64,000 nt of DNA, from contig OY804588.1 of assembly GCA_963680875.1 (NCBI GenBank), positions 80,314,829 through 80,378,828 on the forward strand. Reading direction: 5' to 3'. Below the pieces are notes generated by a model. It saw nothing but the letters and a program-made list of their open reading frames with translations. It did not search any database and had not been told where the DNA came from. The position numbers and the translations under genes are program-made. This DNA is from Bathymodiolus brooksi (lineage: Eukaryota > Mollusca > Bivalvia > Mytilida > Modiolidae). This document shows, in pieces, positions 21,981 to 33,445 of the stretch (its first letter is position 1; each line of letters starts with the position of its first letter).

Positions 21981-22984
21981 TCTCCCCTTTTAAATAAAAA
22001 TATAGGAAAATTAATATTTGAAAATCTACAAATTAAGTTAGCATAATATTCTGCTATCCTTGTTTGTGCTTACATGTAACCAATATTTATTTATTTAATT
22101 ATTGTTTAAATTTTTTTCTAAAAAACTAATATACTCACTATATATATATATATATATTGTAATGTGTATTATCTTTTTGTTGTATTAAATGTATACAAGC
22201 CTCAGAATATCCTGGACTTCTGAGGTAATTATGTAAACAGGAAAATAGACTTAATATAAATAAAAAATATATTCATTTTAGACCAGATGACCCCATGTTG
22301 TTCAGGCTGATTGATCGTAAGTACAACAACAACAATACATGCAACTTGGCAGAAATAAAATAAAGGAAGATTTAACTAGAAAACAATTACGCTAAGTTTT
22401 AGGTACGAGTGACACAATTATCCAATTTATCTTCAAAAGTAATCCGTTTATTTAGAATAATTCTCATTCAATACGGTTAACTTAGCAGAACTACATTGCC
22501 TTTTACTACAACGTAATCAAATTGCTGTCGTGAAATTGACATTTTTAACGTAATTTAACGAGATTGTCAGTAGAAAATATATATACGATGGAGTAAGAAA
22601 AAGTTGACTTTAATCTAAATGTAGGACAAATTCAATTACAAAACGAGAATACTTCTTCCTAATTGAATGTAAGAGGTTTGAACATAGTTCTCTATTGTTC
22701 TGGAGAAATGGAATTGCCAGAAAAAATAACATTCATCGATCTATGCGACCGTCAACAATCGTTGTATTGTTAGACACTGTCCTTGGTATTTAGATGTTTC
22801 CCTGATAATTTTGTATCTTTAGTATTATTATACATCACGCTGTTATTTGACATGTTATTTTTGTATTTACGTAATATCAAGATTATTTGTATTCCATTTT
22901 TTTTTAAAATGAAACTAATTTCATTTATTTGTCTATTTTCACACAACCACATCATGGATCATGCTTTCATAGGCGACGTGTCAA

Positions 22985-23290
22985 GAACCACATCGGTAGT
23001 GTAATGGTTAGCGTACTTGGTATTCGCTCTTCACTTTTAAGCATGTATCATTGAGGAGTAAAATCAAATCAAACAGTGGTTGACTAGGACACATGATAAT
23101 GTGTCTTCGTGAAGCGAAATGTCAACCCGCGGACTGTTGTTTCAGTGAGCCAGCGCTAAAAAAAATCCAACTTGGAGCGTTGATCTAGAACAAAGTGGAC
23201 ATCATCCTAGCCTCGTCACAATTCAGCTTGTTCTCACTATATAACTGAAGAATTGCTCACTTAAAATTAAGCAACAATCACTCACTCATT
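22985..23290 (+). mobile_element. SINE family A, decayed
   Basis: Head CATCGGTAGTGTAATGGTTA with a degenerate B-box region; tail with GTCACAATTCAGCTTGTTCT and CAACAATCACTCACTCATT. Confidence 0.7.
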
Positions 23291-23485
23291 CCCTCCATTT
23301 CCCCAAACGACTTGAAATCAATTATTGCTTGCATAGCTGAAATAAATTCCAAGTCCGTTTTCAAATATTTGTTAACCCATTGTAAGCACTAAGGTCAATA
23401 ATTCTTTTGGATCGTCTAACTTCCATATTAGCAAATCTGGTTCAGTACACATCAAAATTAACTGAGCTTAAGCACACTCAGCACA

Positions 23486-23748
23486 GGGGGCCGTAGTGGC
23501 CGTGATCGTATGGTAGTTGGATTTACAACTACATATGCAATCAGTACATATCACCACTGATGTTGTATGTTCGAATCTCGATCAGGGTGAGGTGTACAAC
23601 ATTATGTGATAAAGTTTGTCAGTGACTTGTGACAGGTCGGTGGTTTTCTCCTGGTCCTCCGGTTTCCTCCACCAATAAAACTGACCGTCACGATATAACT
23701 GAAATATTGTTGAAAGTGACGTTAAGCACCATCAAACAAACCAACAAA
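23486..23748 (+). mobile_element. SINE family B, full length
   Basis: Head GGGGGCCGTAGTGGCCGTGA, B box TGTTCGAATCTCGATC, tail GATATAACTGAAATATTGTT and GTTAAGCACC. Confidence 0.85.
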
Positions 23749-24475
23749 CATACAAACACTCGGTACCAATTCAGACAAAATTCCTTTTCTACAAAGAACT
23801 GTCAATTAAATTTATCGTTTTAATATATTTTGTTATCCATAAATACAATACAAATGGTTATTGCCATTTAACCTTTCAATAGTTTCACCTCGGTCAAACA
23901 AATCCCGCAGCTTCATTCCGTAACACTACTGTGTAATGTAAACCGATTATTTATAATATAATTTATGACTCTTTTGTAATTAGCCAGAAAAATGTATGAA
24001 ATAAATCAATATTCAAATTTTTTCATCAAAGAAATACGTTTATTGTGGAATATTTGTTCTGTGCATGTGTACCAGGAGAAAAGAACCGACTTTCAGTAAT
24101 AATTTTCGTTAGACGTTTACCATTGGATGCACATCTTAACAGGTTGGAATCGAATTCAAACGATTTAATAGGCGATATTTTCAAATATAATATTATTAAG
24201 AATTTATTCAGAAATAACATAGCAATCGGTCATTTTTAACATGATAACAATAGAAGATAGAAATGTCCTTTAAAAGCAAGCAATCAACCCTTTTTTAACT
24301 ATCGTTAGCGTCTTATGAACCTGGGGTTGTGTTTTTTTTCGTGATTCGTCATACCCGGTTTTTCGAGTTACTGTATGCTTTAAATTGAAATTTTATTGTT
24401 ACCGTTATTTTGAGCAATAATATACCTTGAATCCTATTACATGATATCTCATTCTCATTCACACATATAAAATGA

Positions 24476-24727
24476 AGGGCCGTCGTGGCCGTGATCGTAT
24501 GGTAGTTGGATGTACCCATGCTATCAGTTCCTATCAGTACTGATGGTGTGAGTTCAAATCTCGATCAGGGCGAGATGTACAACAATATGTGATCAAGTTT
24601 GTCAGTGACTTGCGACTGGTCATTGATTTTCTCTGGGTCCTTCGGTTTCCTACACCAATAAAACTGACTCCCACGATATAACTGAAATGTTGTTGAAAGT
24701 GGCTTTAAATACCCTCGAACAAACAAA
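24476..24727 (+). mobile_element. SINE family B, full length
   Basis: Head GGGCCGTCGTGGCCGTGATC, B box GAGTTCAAATCTCGATC, tail ending near the CCN TSP1 exon donor (about 45 bp away). Confidence 0.8.
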
Positions 24728-24772
24728 TAAAGTGAAATGTGCAAAAGAAAGACAACATTTCCATTCACTTAC

Positions 24773-24963
24773 AGAATTACTATATAGGACCTTTCCACAA
24801 GGACGTATATAACACAGCCTTGTATCGTCTTTCTTTCGACAATGCTTCGGTGCCATACGAACAGATATTCCTACGCCACAGCTCACAGAACATTGACTCC
24901 ATTTCGTGCCATTTGCTAGGCAATCATTTCCGCTTTGTATGACTTCGTTTATTTGTTGCGAGT
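24773..24963 (-). CDS. CCN exon 4: TSP1 domain
   Basis: Acceptor ATTTCATTTTCAG, phase 1. Contains NDCLANGTKWSQCSVSCGVG, ISVR, and DDTRLCYIRPCGK: the WSxCSxxCGxGxxxR thrombospondin type-1 motif with six cysteines, in the CCN-specific form (CGxGISxR ... RLCxxRPC). The donor TTCT|GTAAGTGA in phase 0 is strong; an earlier GTCCTA after GGAAAG is poor and is not used. A 38-bp piece of this exon is copied in inverse orientation at 25283-25320. Confidence 0.95.
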
Positions 24964-25240
24964 CTGAAAATGAAATAAATAGAAGAATGATATTAGGAAA
25001 TGACACATTTGTGAGCGAGTTAATGCGTGCATTCTTTAACTCAAACTAAGCAATGGGTCAGTTTTTTCATGTCGACAGCTATGATAACTGCTTGTATTAA
25101 GCTAACACGATGAGGTGTATTTGATAGTGTTAGCGCAATGCAAGACTGTCTACGGGTAGACATGATGTTGAACTCGAATACTGACTCTCCGAGCATACCA
25201 GTCGTTTTTTTGTGAAATGTATTCTGCATTCCTGGCGAAG

Positions 25241-25365
25241 AAGCGACACATACATATTTCACGATATAACTGAAATATTGTTGAAAGACGATACAAGGCT
25301 GTGTTATATACGTCCTTGTGAAAATATTGTTGAAAATGGCATTAAACACCATAACCCTTACCATA
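25241..25365 (+). repeat. SINE tail interrupted by a 38-bp inverted copy of the TSP1 exon
   Basis: Family B tail sequence (CACGATATAACTGAAATATT, then GTTGAAA) is interrupted at 25283-25320 by bases identical to the reverse complement of 24796-24833, coding bases of exon 4 (the KKDDTRLCYIRPC region). Tail sequence then resumes (AATATTGTTGAAAATGGC). It is on the opposite strand to the gene and has no splice sites. Confidence 0.85.
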
Positions 25366-25491
25366 ACCCATATTTCATAGTCCTTGATTTGACTCGAGCG
25401 TAGATAGAACACAAGATCGTCCACTATTGAGGGTACCATGATATGCATTACACCATCGATGCGATCATATTGCTTAGATGGTTAGCGCTAG

Positions 25492-25733
25492 GGTTATGGT
25501 GTTTAACGCCACTTTCACCAATATTTCAGCTATATGGTGACGGTCAATTTATTGATGGAGGAAACCTGAGCACCCTTAGAAAAACACCAACTTGCCGCCA
25601 GTCACTGACAAACTTCATCACATAATGTTGTATCGAGTACACCTCGCCATGAACGGGTTTCGAACTCTCAACGTTAGTGGTAATAGGCACTGATTGCACA
25701 TATAGTTGTAAATCCAACCACCATACGATCACA
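25492..25733 (-). mobile_element. SINE family B copy
   Basis: Reverse complement carries the GTGATCGTATGGTGGTTGG head and B-box-like GAGTTCGAAACCC. Confidence 0.8.
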
Positions 25734-25925
25734 TGTTTAGAAGCATAGTGTTAAATACACGATGTAATATGTTTCTAAATTATATTGCAGTATTAATTTT
25801 GTTTCTGTGTTTGATTAGGAGTGACAATATTACAATATAATAGAAGAATTGAAAACCACAGTTGGCTATTGCACTGCCGCAGCCAGCGGAAATTATACCA
25901 TAATAATTTCATCATCTATACCATA

Positions 25926-26030
25926 GATTCCTATTAGCTAAGTTGATGTAATCACTTCGAACGTTTTACTGTCGCTATGATTTGTTCAATCATTACGGCA
26001 TACATTTGCAGATATGTTCGCATGATCCCT
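25926..26030 (+). mobile_element. Family D 5' part (outer element, split)
   Basis: CCTATTAGCTAAGTTGATGT matches 5051-5075 of the near-complete copy. Its 3' part continues at 26465 beyond an inverted D copy. Confidence 0.6.
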
Positions 26031-26040
26031 TTGTATTAGT

Positions 26041-26445
26041 CACAAGAAGAGTTTGAAGATACCAAAGGGGTGATCAGAAACCGTATATCGAAGGACAGAC
26101 AACACAATAGCCAAAAGAACAAACAACGATCTGCAAAGCATACAGATAAAACAAAAGATCAAGAAACACGAACCCCACAGAAGAAATGGGGGTGAAGTCA
26201 GGTGCTCCGGAAGGGTAGGCAATCCTTGCTCCACTAGTCGCACCCGTCATGTTAATCTAGTTAGAAACCCGGTGATAATTTGAGAACGAGGACAAGTGGA
26301 ACATATCCGTGGTCATTTGTGACACAGATATTTCATAACTGTCAACCAAGTCATCGTGGCGAACGTAAAGCTTTCGAAGTGATGACTTCAACTTAGCCAA
26401 AAGGAAGCCCTGGTTCAGTAGCTTTCGTATTAGCAGCAGATATCT
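26041..26445 (-). mobile_element. Family D, near full length, inserted in another D
   Basis: Reverse complement of the 5015-5402 copy, from AGAGTTTGAAGATACCAAAG to GTTCAGTAGCTTTCGTATTA. Confidence 0.65.
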
Positions 26446-26464
26446 AACAAAGAAATCATGTAGT

Positions 26465-26724
26465 CACAAGCCTCGTTTCCTCCTTCATGACTTATCACCG
26501 GATTTATAATGAGATTGATCTCACGGATGTACTTTTAGTGGAACAGAAAATAATTACCGTGCGGAAACACAACGGTTCACTCTCGGATTTTAGTATGGTA
26601 GGTGTATCGCATTATTAAGTCTTATAGGTAGTGTGTTGTCTCCCTTGTTTGTCTTAATGACATTGTATGGCCTTGGATTGCCTGTCCTTCGTTTATCGAC
26701 CTCTAACCTCTGGTATCTTCAAAT
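26465..26724 (+). mobile_element. Family D 3' part (outer element, split)
   Basis: Resumes at TTCATGACTTATCACCGGAT and ends at CTGGTATCTTCAAA. Confidence 0.6.
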
Positions 26725-26808
26725 GTATCATGTTCTCTGTTTCCCACAGACCCATATAATAGGTAAAATGATATTGCATTATAGCGGCCATCTTGTATTC
26801 TTTATCTG

Positions 26809-27060
26809 ATGGGGCCGTCGTCATCGATTGGTGGGTGGATATTAAAATACCTATGCAATCAATGCATATCACCACTAAAGTTGTGAATTTAAATCCCGCT
26901 CATTGCCAGGTGTACTCTATGCAACATTATGTGATAAAGTTTAGTGACTTGCGTCAGGTCAGTCGTTTTCTCCGGCAATTCATGTTTCCTCCACCAATGA
27001 AACTGATCGCCACTATATATATATGAAATATTGCTGAAAGAAAAATACCGTAACCCTATC
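26809..27060 (+). mobile_element. SINE family B copy
   Basis: Head GGGGCCGTCGTCATCGATTG (diverged), body TTTTCTCCGGCAATTCATGT, tail ATGAAATATTGCTGAAAG. Confidence 0.75.
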
Positions 27061-27094
27061 CTTTTATTTACTACAAAGCACAAACATAAAACGG

Positions 27095-27665
27095 TAATAT
27101 GCGAGCGAAGCGAGCTCTTTATGGTAAAAAATGTGTACTTAGGAGTTTTTTGACAAATTTAATCTTCTTCAATCTTCGCATGGCTTCACATACTGATGGA
27201 TATATATTTTTTTCTGCACATTGTAAACACGTTCCGTGTAGCACACTTACACACTCTGCTAATGAAGTTCCTCTTAACATAAAGCGCAAAGGTGATACTA
27301 ACTCTCGGAACCTCTCTCGTACGTCCGATACCACTGAAACCCGGAACCCGTGTGTACTAAAAGTCATTTTGTTATCTTGTTCTACTTATAAATATTGCTA
27401 TTTTCAAATGTTATTGAATCTCTTCTGACATACTGACAAGAAAAAATATTTCTGTGCGGAAGTTAACTTTTGAGATCTCGTAAGAAACGAGAGTTCGATT
27501 GAATGAGACTAGATTCGACCATAAAAAAGTCGTCCCCGATATATATCGGTCCAAAAAATCTCGACACTATTTTGATGCACTGGATGAGCGTGAAATTGGC
27601 AGATAATTTTCAGCTTTGCGAGCATTCATGGCCGTGCTTGTTTCATATTATATACATACATCTTA
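27095..27665 (+). mobile_element. Family E repeat, copy 2 (longer)
   Basis: Shares GCGAGCGAAGCGAGCTCTTT and the 3' block GTTAACTTTTGAGATCTCGT ... TGATGCACTGGATGAGCGTG with 13030-13365, but keeps about 250 extra bases between, so copy 1 is internally deleted or copy 2 carries an insertion. It ends about 25 bp from the CCN VWC exon donor. Confidence 0.65.
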
Positions 27666-27691
27666 AATATACAATTATAAGAGTGACTTAC

Positions 27692-27991
27692 GCCATCTTG
27701 GATTGTTCTGTGGTCGTAGTTCATAATTACTAGCGATGTGTCTCGGCATTTTGTTCGATTCTGTTTTATTTGATGTCATGCAGTTCCATTCCTTACAACA
27801 CTGACCCCGCACTGTCATCAGCCTTGCATTTGGACAAAATGCATCAGAGGGCTTCCTGTGTTCTTGAGAACACAAATCAACACACCCGTAATGTCCATTT
27901 TGGCACGTGCAATGATTTCTGCAGTCCAGTTTAAAGCTGTCACCGTCACCATAGCTAATACCATTCACAAGGCAGCGTTTGGGATTGTCAG
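27692..27991 (-). CDS. CCN exon 3: VWC domain
   Basis: Acceptor GACTATTTCAG, phase 1. Reads ADNPKRCLVNGISYGDGDSF, then CRNHCTCQNGHYGCVDLC, FCPNARL and RGQCCKEWNC: ten cysteines with the CxCxxGxxGCxxLC and CCxxWxC signatures of von Willebrand type C. A ~30-residue hinge rich in Asn, Lys and Arg follows, matching the protease-sensitive hinge between the two halves of CCN proteins. Donor TGGC|GTAAGTCA leaves phase 1. Length 300 bp. Confidence 0.95.
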
Positions 27992-29664
27992 CTGAAATAG
28001 TCAAATCAAGAAATTAGCCAGGCAAGATATCGCAAAGCATATTTATTTTGAACCTGCGTAAGTAATACTTTGCGGGTCATAATTTCGTATCCCATTCCAG
28101 TAGAATTTAATTATAATATCAAATATATTTTGGTATGATATATTTCAAGATATGGTCTGTTGCAAGATGCTATCTATCTAGAGAGGTGGTCTGTCTCAAG
28201 TGATGTATTGGAAGAGATTGTATATCATTTTGATAGAGGAGAAATGTGTTAAGATGGGGTATGTCTACGATGTCTGTTCTAAGAAATGATATATGTTCTA
28301 ATAAGTTGTATCTGACATGAGGAGATATATCAATAGAGATAGTATGTCACAAGAGATGGTCTTCAAACGTTGAGATATGTCACAAGGTCTGGCTTAGTCT
28401 GTCTCAGAACGGAACATAATCTGATAGGAATGGAAATGGAAATGAACATTCTACAAAAACATAACCTCATTTTTCTTTCTTCAGGAAGTGAATCGGTCTG
28501 TCTGTAAATGTGCCCTTTGAGATTCGGTAAATGACTATTGAAATTATAGATTGTTTTTGTCATGAAACGTACAAATACATTTTACACATCCAGGTCAACA
28601 ATAAAAGCCTACTAAAGTTGAACATAAAACCATACTATCAATGATATCTTGGTTAATCTGACTCGACGTTGATGATAAAAACGCAGTTAAAATTATAAAA
28701 TCAATTCTAAATTAGTTTAATGTTGAATATAAGAGGGCCATGAGAGCTAATAAAAGTTAAACTTGTGTCCTCTGATTCAAGTGTTAAAAGGTCACTCACT
28801 ACTAGAGGAATTGATCTTATAGAATCCTAGTGATCTAGTGTCTGTGATCAGCATATATTTAACAAGTCATAATATGCATAAGCTTAACTTAAGAAAAAAT
28901 CCTTCTGATATTTCGTGTAGCAATCAAGACTGCGTTCAGAGACCTCAATAAAACTTAAATATCAATTATACCTTAAGTGGCAAATGAATCCATGTATATT
29001 TCAAGTAAATGTAAGTGTCAAATAAATTTTAATTGACATTTAGTGGCATAATGGTTAACTCGATTTATAATAATAACTAGTAGTCTTTCACCACTCAAAA
29101 TAACATAAAACCTATCAACATTTGAAAATCTGTCCTTGACCATGTAAGTAAATCTGCACGTGCACTGTTCCGGACGGACAAATGGTATTGAGACTGTAAT
29201 AAAGGAGGATGAGTCTATGCAACTGACGGGGTGGCGAACATCAGCATGCATCTCTGTACTTGTAGGAGGCGGTAGAAAAACGGGCATTCACATCAGGTTT
29301 TTTTTTCTAGAAACGGGGAATGGATATGATTGTCTGTACTTTACGGGACAGCATACCTGACAGATGTTAAATGGTAACGAGTTTCTGTACTTAATTGAGC
29401 TGGCAAATGGCATTGCCTTTCTACGTAAGGCGTAGACAGAAAATGTTCATGAATCTCACGAGTCGCTCCGCTAGACTGAATCTCTATACTTGTTGGGTGT
29501 GGCGATTGGTCCTATTTATTTGGACTTGACTGAGGGATCGAATAGGCATAATTATTTGGACGTCACGGCCATATGATTATCACACCAGTAGGCCAATTCC
29601 TCATGATTCAAACCGTTTTCTTGTTTTCAAAATGTTTACAACAGAAATAAAATCGAATTTGTAA

Positions 29665-29912
29665 CGGGGGGTCGTCGTGGTCGTGATCGTATGCAATTAA
29701 TGCCTATCGCGACTAACGTTGTGAGTTCGAATCCAGCTCAAGTGCAGTCTACTCGATACATAATTGTCATACAGTTTGTCAGTGACTTGCTGCAGGTAAG
29801 TAAGTGGTTTTCTCCGGGTACTCCGGTTTCCTCCACCAATAAAGCTGACCGCTACGATATAACTGAAATATTGTTGAAAGTGGCGTTAAATACCATATCC
29901 CTAACCTAATCC
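29665..29912 (+). mobile_element. SINE family B copy
   Basis: Head GGGGGGTCGTCGTGGTCGTG, B box GAGTTCGAATCCAGCTC, tail GATATAACTGAAATATTGTT. Part of the head between GTATG and CAATTAATGCC is deleted. Confidence 0.8.
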
Positions 29913-30057
29913 GGATTTGCAACTGAAACTTGGAATTACACCAATATCTTCTGTGCTTTATCCAATAAACATTTTGAATTTTGAATTTTGAAACTGAATA
30001 GAAACAAGACAGCACAACACATGTATATTTAAGATGTGCATTGTTTTATAGATAATT

Positions 30058-30165
30058 ATTTGTCCTTTTGTACTTTTTTCTTTTACCATTGTATTGTTTG
30101 CCGTTTTTCGATTTATGGCTTCTGATTACTCCTTCCTTTGGTATCTTCAAACATTTCTTAACGTC
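30058..30165 (+). mobile_element. Family D, 3' fragment
   Basis: ATTTGTCCTTTTGTACTTTT through TTTGGTATCTTCAAACATTT. Confidence 0.6.
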
Positions 30166-31379
30166 ATTAAGACTGCCTGTCGGATACATGATACCAAACA
30201 TGTTTTATTGTCTTTTTTCTCTTTCTGAGTTTGATGTTTGCCAGAGGAATGGATCATTTCAGATGTCCTTGGAGATAATGACGGCCATTACTGTTTTACC
30301 TTCCTTAGCAACAGTAAACATGGAGATAATTATACCATATGAACTCTTCATGCATTCCCCATAGGACACGTTTTATAGATTAAGATCAGCATCAAGTATG
30401 ATTTTCAGGACATATTTAAAGACATTCTGCAGACATCACAGGAAACTTTGTAACAGAATATGATATCTGGAAATGACTTATTAATCATTCTTAACGTTTC
30501 TCAAGACAATCCTTGATATACTAGTCTGTGTATAAGAAGAAACACTTGATCGTTCTAATATTATTTGTTATCTTATAAAAGTGTTTCATCAGGAAAGCCC
30601 GTGATTTTCCTTGTGGGATATATCCCCTCAGTTAGTGTGGCTCGTCGCTAATGGTGACGAGTCAAATGCACAACTTCCCTTGGTACGTGGCCTACAATGA
30701 TTTTTATCATCAACTGATCCTATTTGAGTAGTTAAATTACATTGCCTAGTTATTGTATTAATAATATACGGTCACTGACCAAGATATATTTTTTTCTAGT
30801 ACCCGATTCATTCCTGACAACATTGTCCACGATTGGAACGACGCTTGTTTCAGCTATTTTCAGATAATTTAACACTTGTGTTTGGAATATATGGCATTGC
30901 AGGATAAACACATAAGTATATTGTCAGTAAATATAAAAATATATAATTTATTTGCACTCGTTATGAAACAGACAAGAACGGCTCGATTTTCTCACTATTT
31001 CTGAAGCTCGAACATTTAAATTGTATATTTGCCGACAATGTATGTATATTGTCTGTAATATGAGTCCCTCATGTCTGGAAAAGGCCACACTTCGTCGACG
31101 CAAATACAAACTATATCAGCTTCTAATGACCAATTATTTGGAGTTGTCGTTACTGGCCCTATCTATTAACTTCCCTTTAAAGTGTAGTAGTCTTCCGGCA
31201 TGTCTAAGCCAACAGGGTAAATGGATGTCCCGTTCAATATCCGTCATCGTCGCTAAAGAACCTGATAAACTATTGTACTTAATGTTAAAATCGAGTACAC
31301 CGCCGATGATTGTGAACGAACGTATATATCATTGTCGAATGGTCAGTAGTTTCTATTGACTATATTGCCCACATTCCAT

Positions 31380-31517
31380 TAGGTTTGTCAGTCACTTGCG
31401 TGCGGCAGGTCGGTGGTTTTCTCCGAGTACTGTAGTTTCCTCCACCAATACAACTGACCGCCACGATATAACTTAAATATTGTTGAAAGTGGCGTTAAAA
31501 CACAATAAACCTAACCC
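31380..31517 (+). mobile_element. SINE family B, 3' half
   Basis: GGTTTGTCAGTCACTTGCGT through GATATAACTTAAATATTGTT; head missing. Confidence 0.75.
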
Positions 31518-31804
31518 ATTAAGTAAACCGTTAATTCGCGGGTGAGCAAAAACCCCATGTGGTGCCTCATCATTGTATCAAAGCAATGAATACAATTCAT
31601 TATTGATTGATCTGTTTATCTGGAATTTTATACGGTTTTTATGCTATGTTTATATCATAAACAGTCTATTAATTCTATTCATTAAGAGATGGTGTGGGTC
31701 AATCTGGAAATCAAATGAATCTGACGACAAAGTGTGGTTTATTGGTGAAAATTGTTCAGATTGCGAAAACGGAAAGGATTTCTGATCACAATGGTTTGAT
31801 ATTG

Positions 31805-31920
31805 TAAGACAGGTTCGACGATAGCAAAGGGAGGTAATCAGAATCCGAAGAAGAACAGACAACACAATAGCCAAAAGAAAAAGTGCAAAAGGACAAACAA
31901 CGATCAACAACAAATACATA
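31805..31920 (-). mobile_element. Family D, 3' fragment
   Basis: Reads GGACAAACAACGATCAACAA and the AATAGCCAAAAGAAAAAG block of family D. Confidence 0.6.
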
Positions 31921-32156
31921 TAGAACTAGTTATCGAGTTGCTCGATCTATAGTTTTCTGTGTGGTGTTTTGAAAAGAAAGTCGCTGGTGTATTTATCAAC
32001 AAAAGCAGCTCGCTCCAACCTAGGCAAGCAAATAATAAATCTGTCAAACAAAACGTTGTAATGGCTTCGAACAAGACAAATGAAATTGAAAAAAATAATT
32101 TGTCATCAGAAAAAACGCACCTGACTATGATGTGATTTGTGCTGAGACAAATTAAA

Positions 32157-32358
32157 TTTCCTCTTTATAATCATGTTCTAGATATTTCCTCTTTATAATC
32201 ATGTTCTAGATATTTCCTCTTTATAATCATGTTCTAGATATTTCCTCTTTATAATCATGTTCTAGATATTTGATCTTTATAATCATGTTCTAGATATATC
32301 ATCTTTATAATCATAGTTCTAGATATTTCCTCTTTATAATCATGTTCTAGATATTTCA
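32157..32358. repeat. 28-bp tandem repeat, about seven copies
   Basis: Unit TCCTCTTTATAATCATGTTC plus TAGATATT, with minor changes in the fifth and sixth copies. Each unit contains TCTAGA. Confidence 0.9.
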
Positions 32359-32424
32359 TTTTGATTACTACACAATGCATGTTTTTATCTTGTACAGTTT
32401 TATTCTAAATTTGTATATTAGAAC

Positions 32425-32515
32425 ACGAGTTTGAAGATACCAAAGGGGGTAATCATAATTCTGCGGGGAACCCAGGTGCTCCGGAAGGGTATGCAGTTCC
32501 TGCACCGCTAGTGTA
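32425..32515 (-). mobile_element. Family D, small internal-deletion copy
   Basis: GTTTGAAGATACCAAAGGGG joined to AGGTGCTCCGGAAGGGTATG, skipping the middle of the element. Confidence 0.55.
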
Positions 32516-32767
32516 ATTATGTTTATGAATGCTCAACGCCACTCTCAGTACTATTAGAGCTAAATTATAGCGTTCCGTTTTCTTTGGTGGAATAACACTC
32601 AAATATGTAGCCCATATCCACATTCCACTGCGATCTTATTTTTTGTTTGTTTGCTGTATTCATTTATTCATATTTTGGAACCTTTATTTCGTTATGGATA
32701 TTTCTGAAATACTGCTTTCTTGACGATTAACAAAGGACAATCAATCAAACAACCAACCAATTAACGT

Positions 32768-32893
32768 ACCGTGTGACTTGCGACAGATCGGTAGTTTTCT
32801 CCGCGTACTCCGGTTTCCTCCACCAATAAAACGGACCGCCACGATATAACTGACATATTGTTGAAAGTGGCGTTAAATACCATAACACAAACA
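32768..32893 (+). mobile_element. SINE family B, 3' half
   Basis: GTGACTTGCGACAGATCGGT through CACGATATAACTGACATATT and TAAATACCATAACAC. Directly abuts the exon-end repeat array at 32891. Confidence 0.75.
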
Positions 32894-33175
32894 CACAATA
32901 TTAACGTACCTCTACATACTCTGCGTTGAACATCAGGATGGATATCACAGTACAGTCCCTTGCCCGTGTCATATCTATCTATATAATATACACACAATAT
33001 TAACGTACCTCTACATACTCCGCGTTGAAAATCAGGCTGGATATCACAGTACAGTCACCTGCCCGTGTCACATCTATCTATAAAACAAACACACAATATT
33101 AACTTACCTCTACATACTCCGTGTTGAGCATCAAGCTGGATATCACAGTACAGTCCCTTGCCCGTGTCACATCTA
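32891..33175 (-). repeat. 99-bp tandem triplication of the IGFBP exon end and donor
   Basis: CACAATATT recurs at 32894, 32993 and 33092, giving a 99-bp period. Each unit holds the last ~85 bases of exon 2 and its donor. Unit 3 is the real exon end (donor GTAAGT). Units 1 and 2 carry GTACGT and have gained an upstream ...TATAG acceptor-like sequence from the repeat junction. Unit 1 is open in the right frame (DTGKGLYCDI ... RRVCRG) but has a Cys-to-Tyr change; unit 2 has an in-frame TGA. Confidence 0.93.
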
Positions 33176-33315
33176 TCCACACTACTACACGCGTCACCGT
33201 ATTGTCTAGCGCACATGTAACAACATCCACATCCGTCTATTAGAATCGGAACTCCATCTTCACACTTTAGATGTTTATTCTGACAACTACAAACCCGTGG
33301 ACACGTGTGTTCTAT
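33108..33315 (-). CDS. CCN exon 2: IGFBP domain
   Basis: After acceptor TTCTTTGTAG the frame reads IEHTCPRVCSCQNKHLKC, then ILIDGCGCCYMCARQYGDAC, and closes with RCDTGKGLYCDI and HGVCRG. The GCGCCxxC motif and twelve cysteines define the IGFBP module of CCN proteins. The donor is AGAG|GTAAGTTA in phase 1. The 3' 85 or so bases are triplicated immediately downstream (32891-33090). No single ORF covers the exon on the minus strand because flanking intron sequence closes it quickly. Confidence 0.93.
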
Positions 33316-33445
33316 CTACAAAGAATGAAAATGTATACATGTACAAAACAGTAGATATAATAAACACAGTCAGTGCCTGCGTATGATACACGGCGATCAC
33401 GTGATAGGTGAATATCTATCTTACGTTATATGTAGCAATCAAACC

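Larger units (their letters stand above)
14400..24772 (-). other. CCN intron 4
   Basis: 10.4 kb, GT-AG. Holds a poly(A) run at 14546-14572, SINEs, hairpins and MITE-like elements listed separately. The stretches 15665-16139, 18640-19530, 19620-20690 and 21970-22985 (with a (TA)n at 22139-22157) show no recognisable feature. Confidence 0.7.
24964..27691 (-). other. CCN intron 3
   Basis: 2.7 kb, GT-AG, almost entirely mobile elements: an exon-fragment-bearing repeat at 25241-25365, SINE B copies, a nested pair of family D elements and a family E copy. Confidence 0.7.
27992..33107 (-). other. CCN intron 2
   Basis: 5.1 kb, GT-AG. Includes SINE B pieces, a 28-bp tandem repeat and two extra copies of the exon 2 end. 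27992-29660 and 30170-31370 hold nothing I can name. Confidence 0.7.

Noticed and set aside
25212..25403. Plus ORF containing KDDTRLCYIRPC as a second TSP1 exon
   Set aside because: It is the 38-bp inverted copy of exon 4 in a SINE tail; opposite strand, no splice sites, only a fragment of the domain.
31021..31359. 112-aa plus ORF in CCN intron 2
   Set aside because: No motif, no splice sites in frame, and composition as in the surrounding intron.
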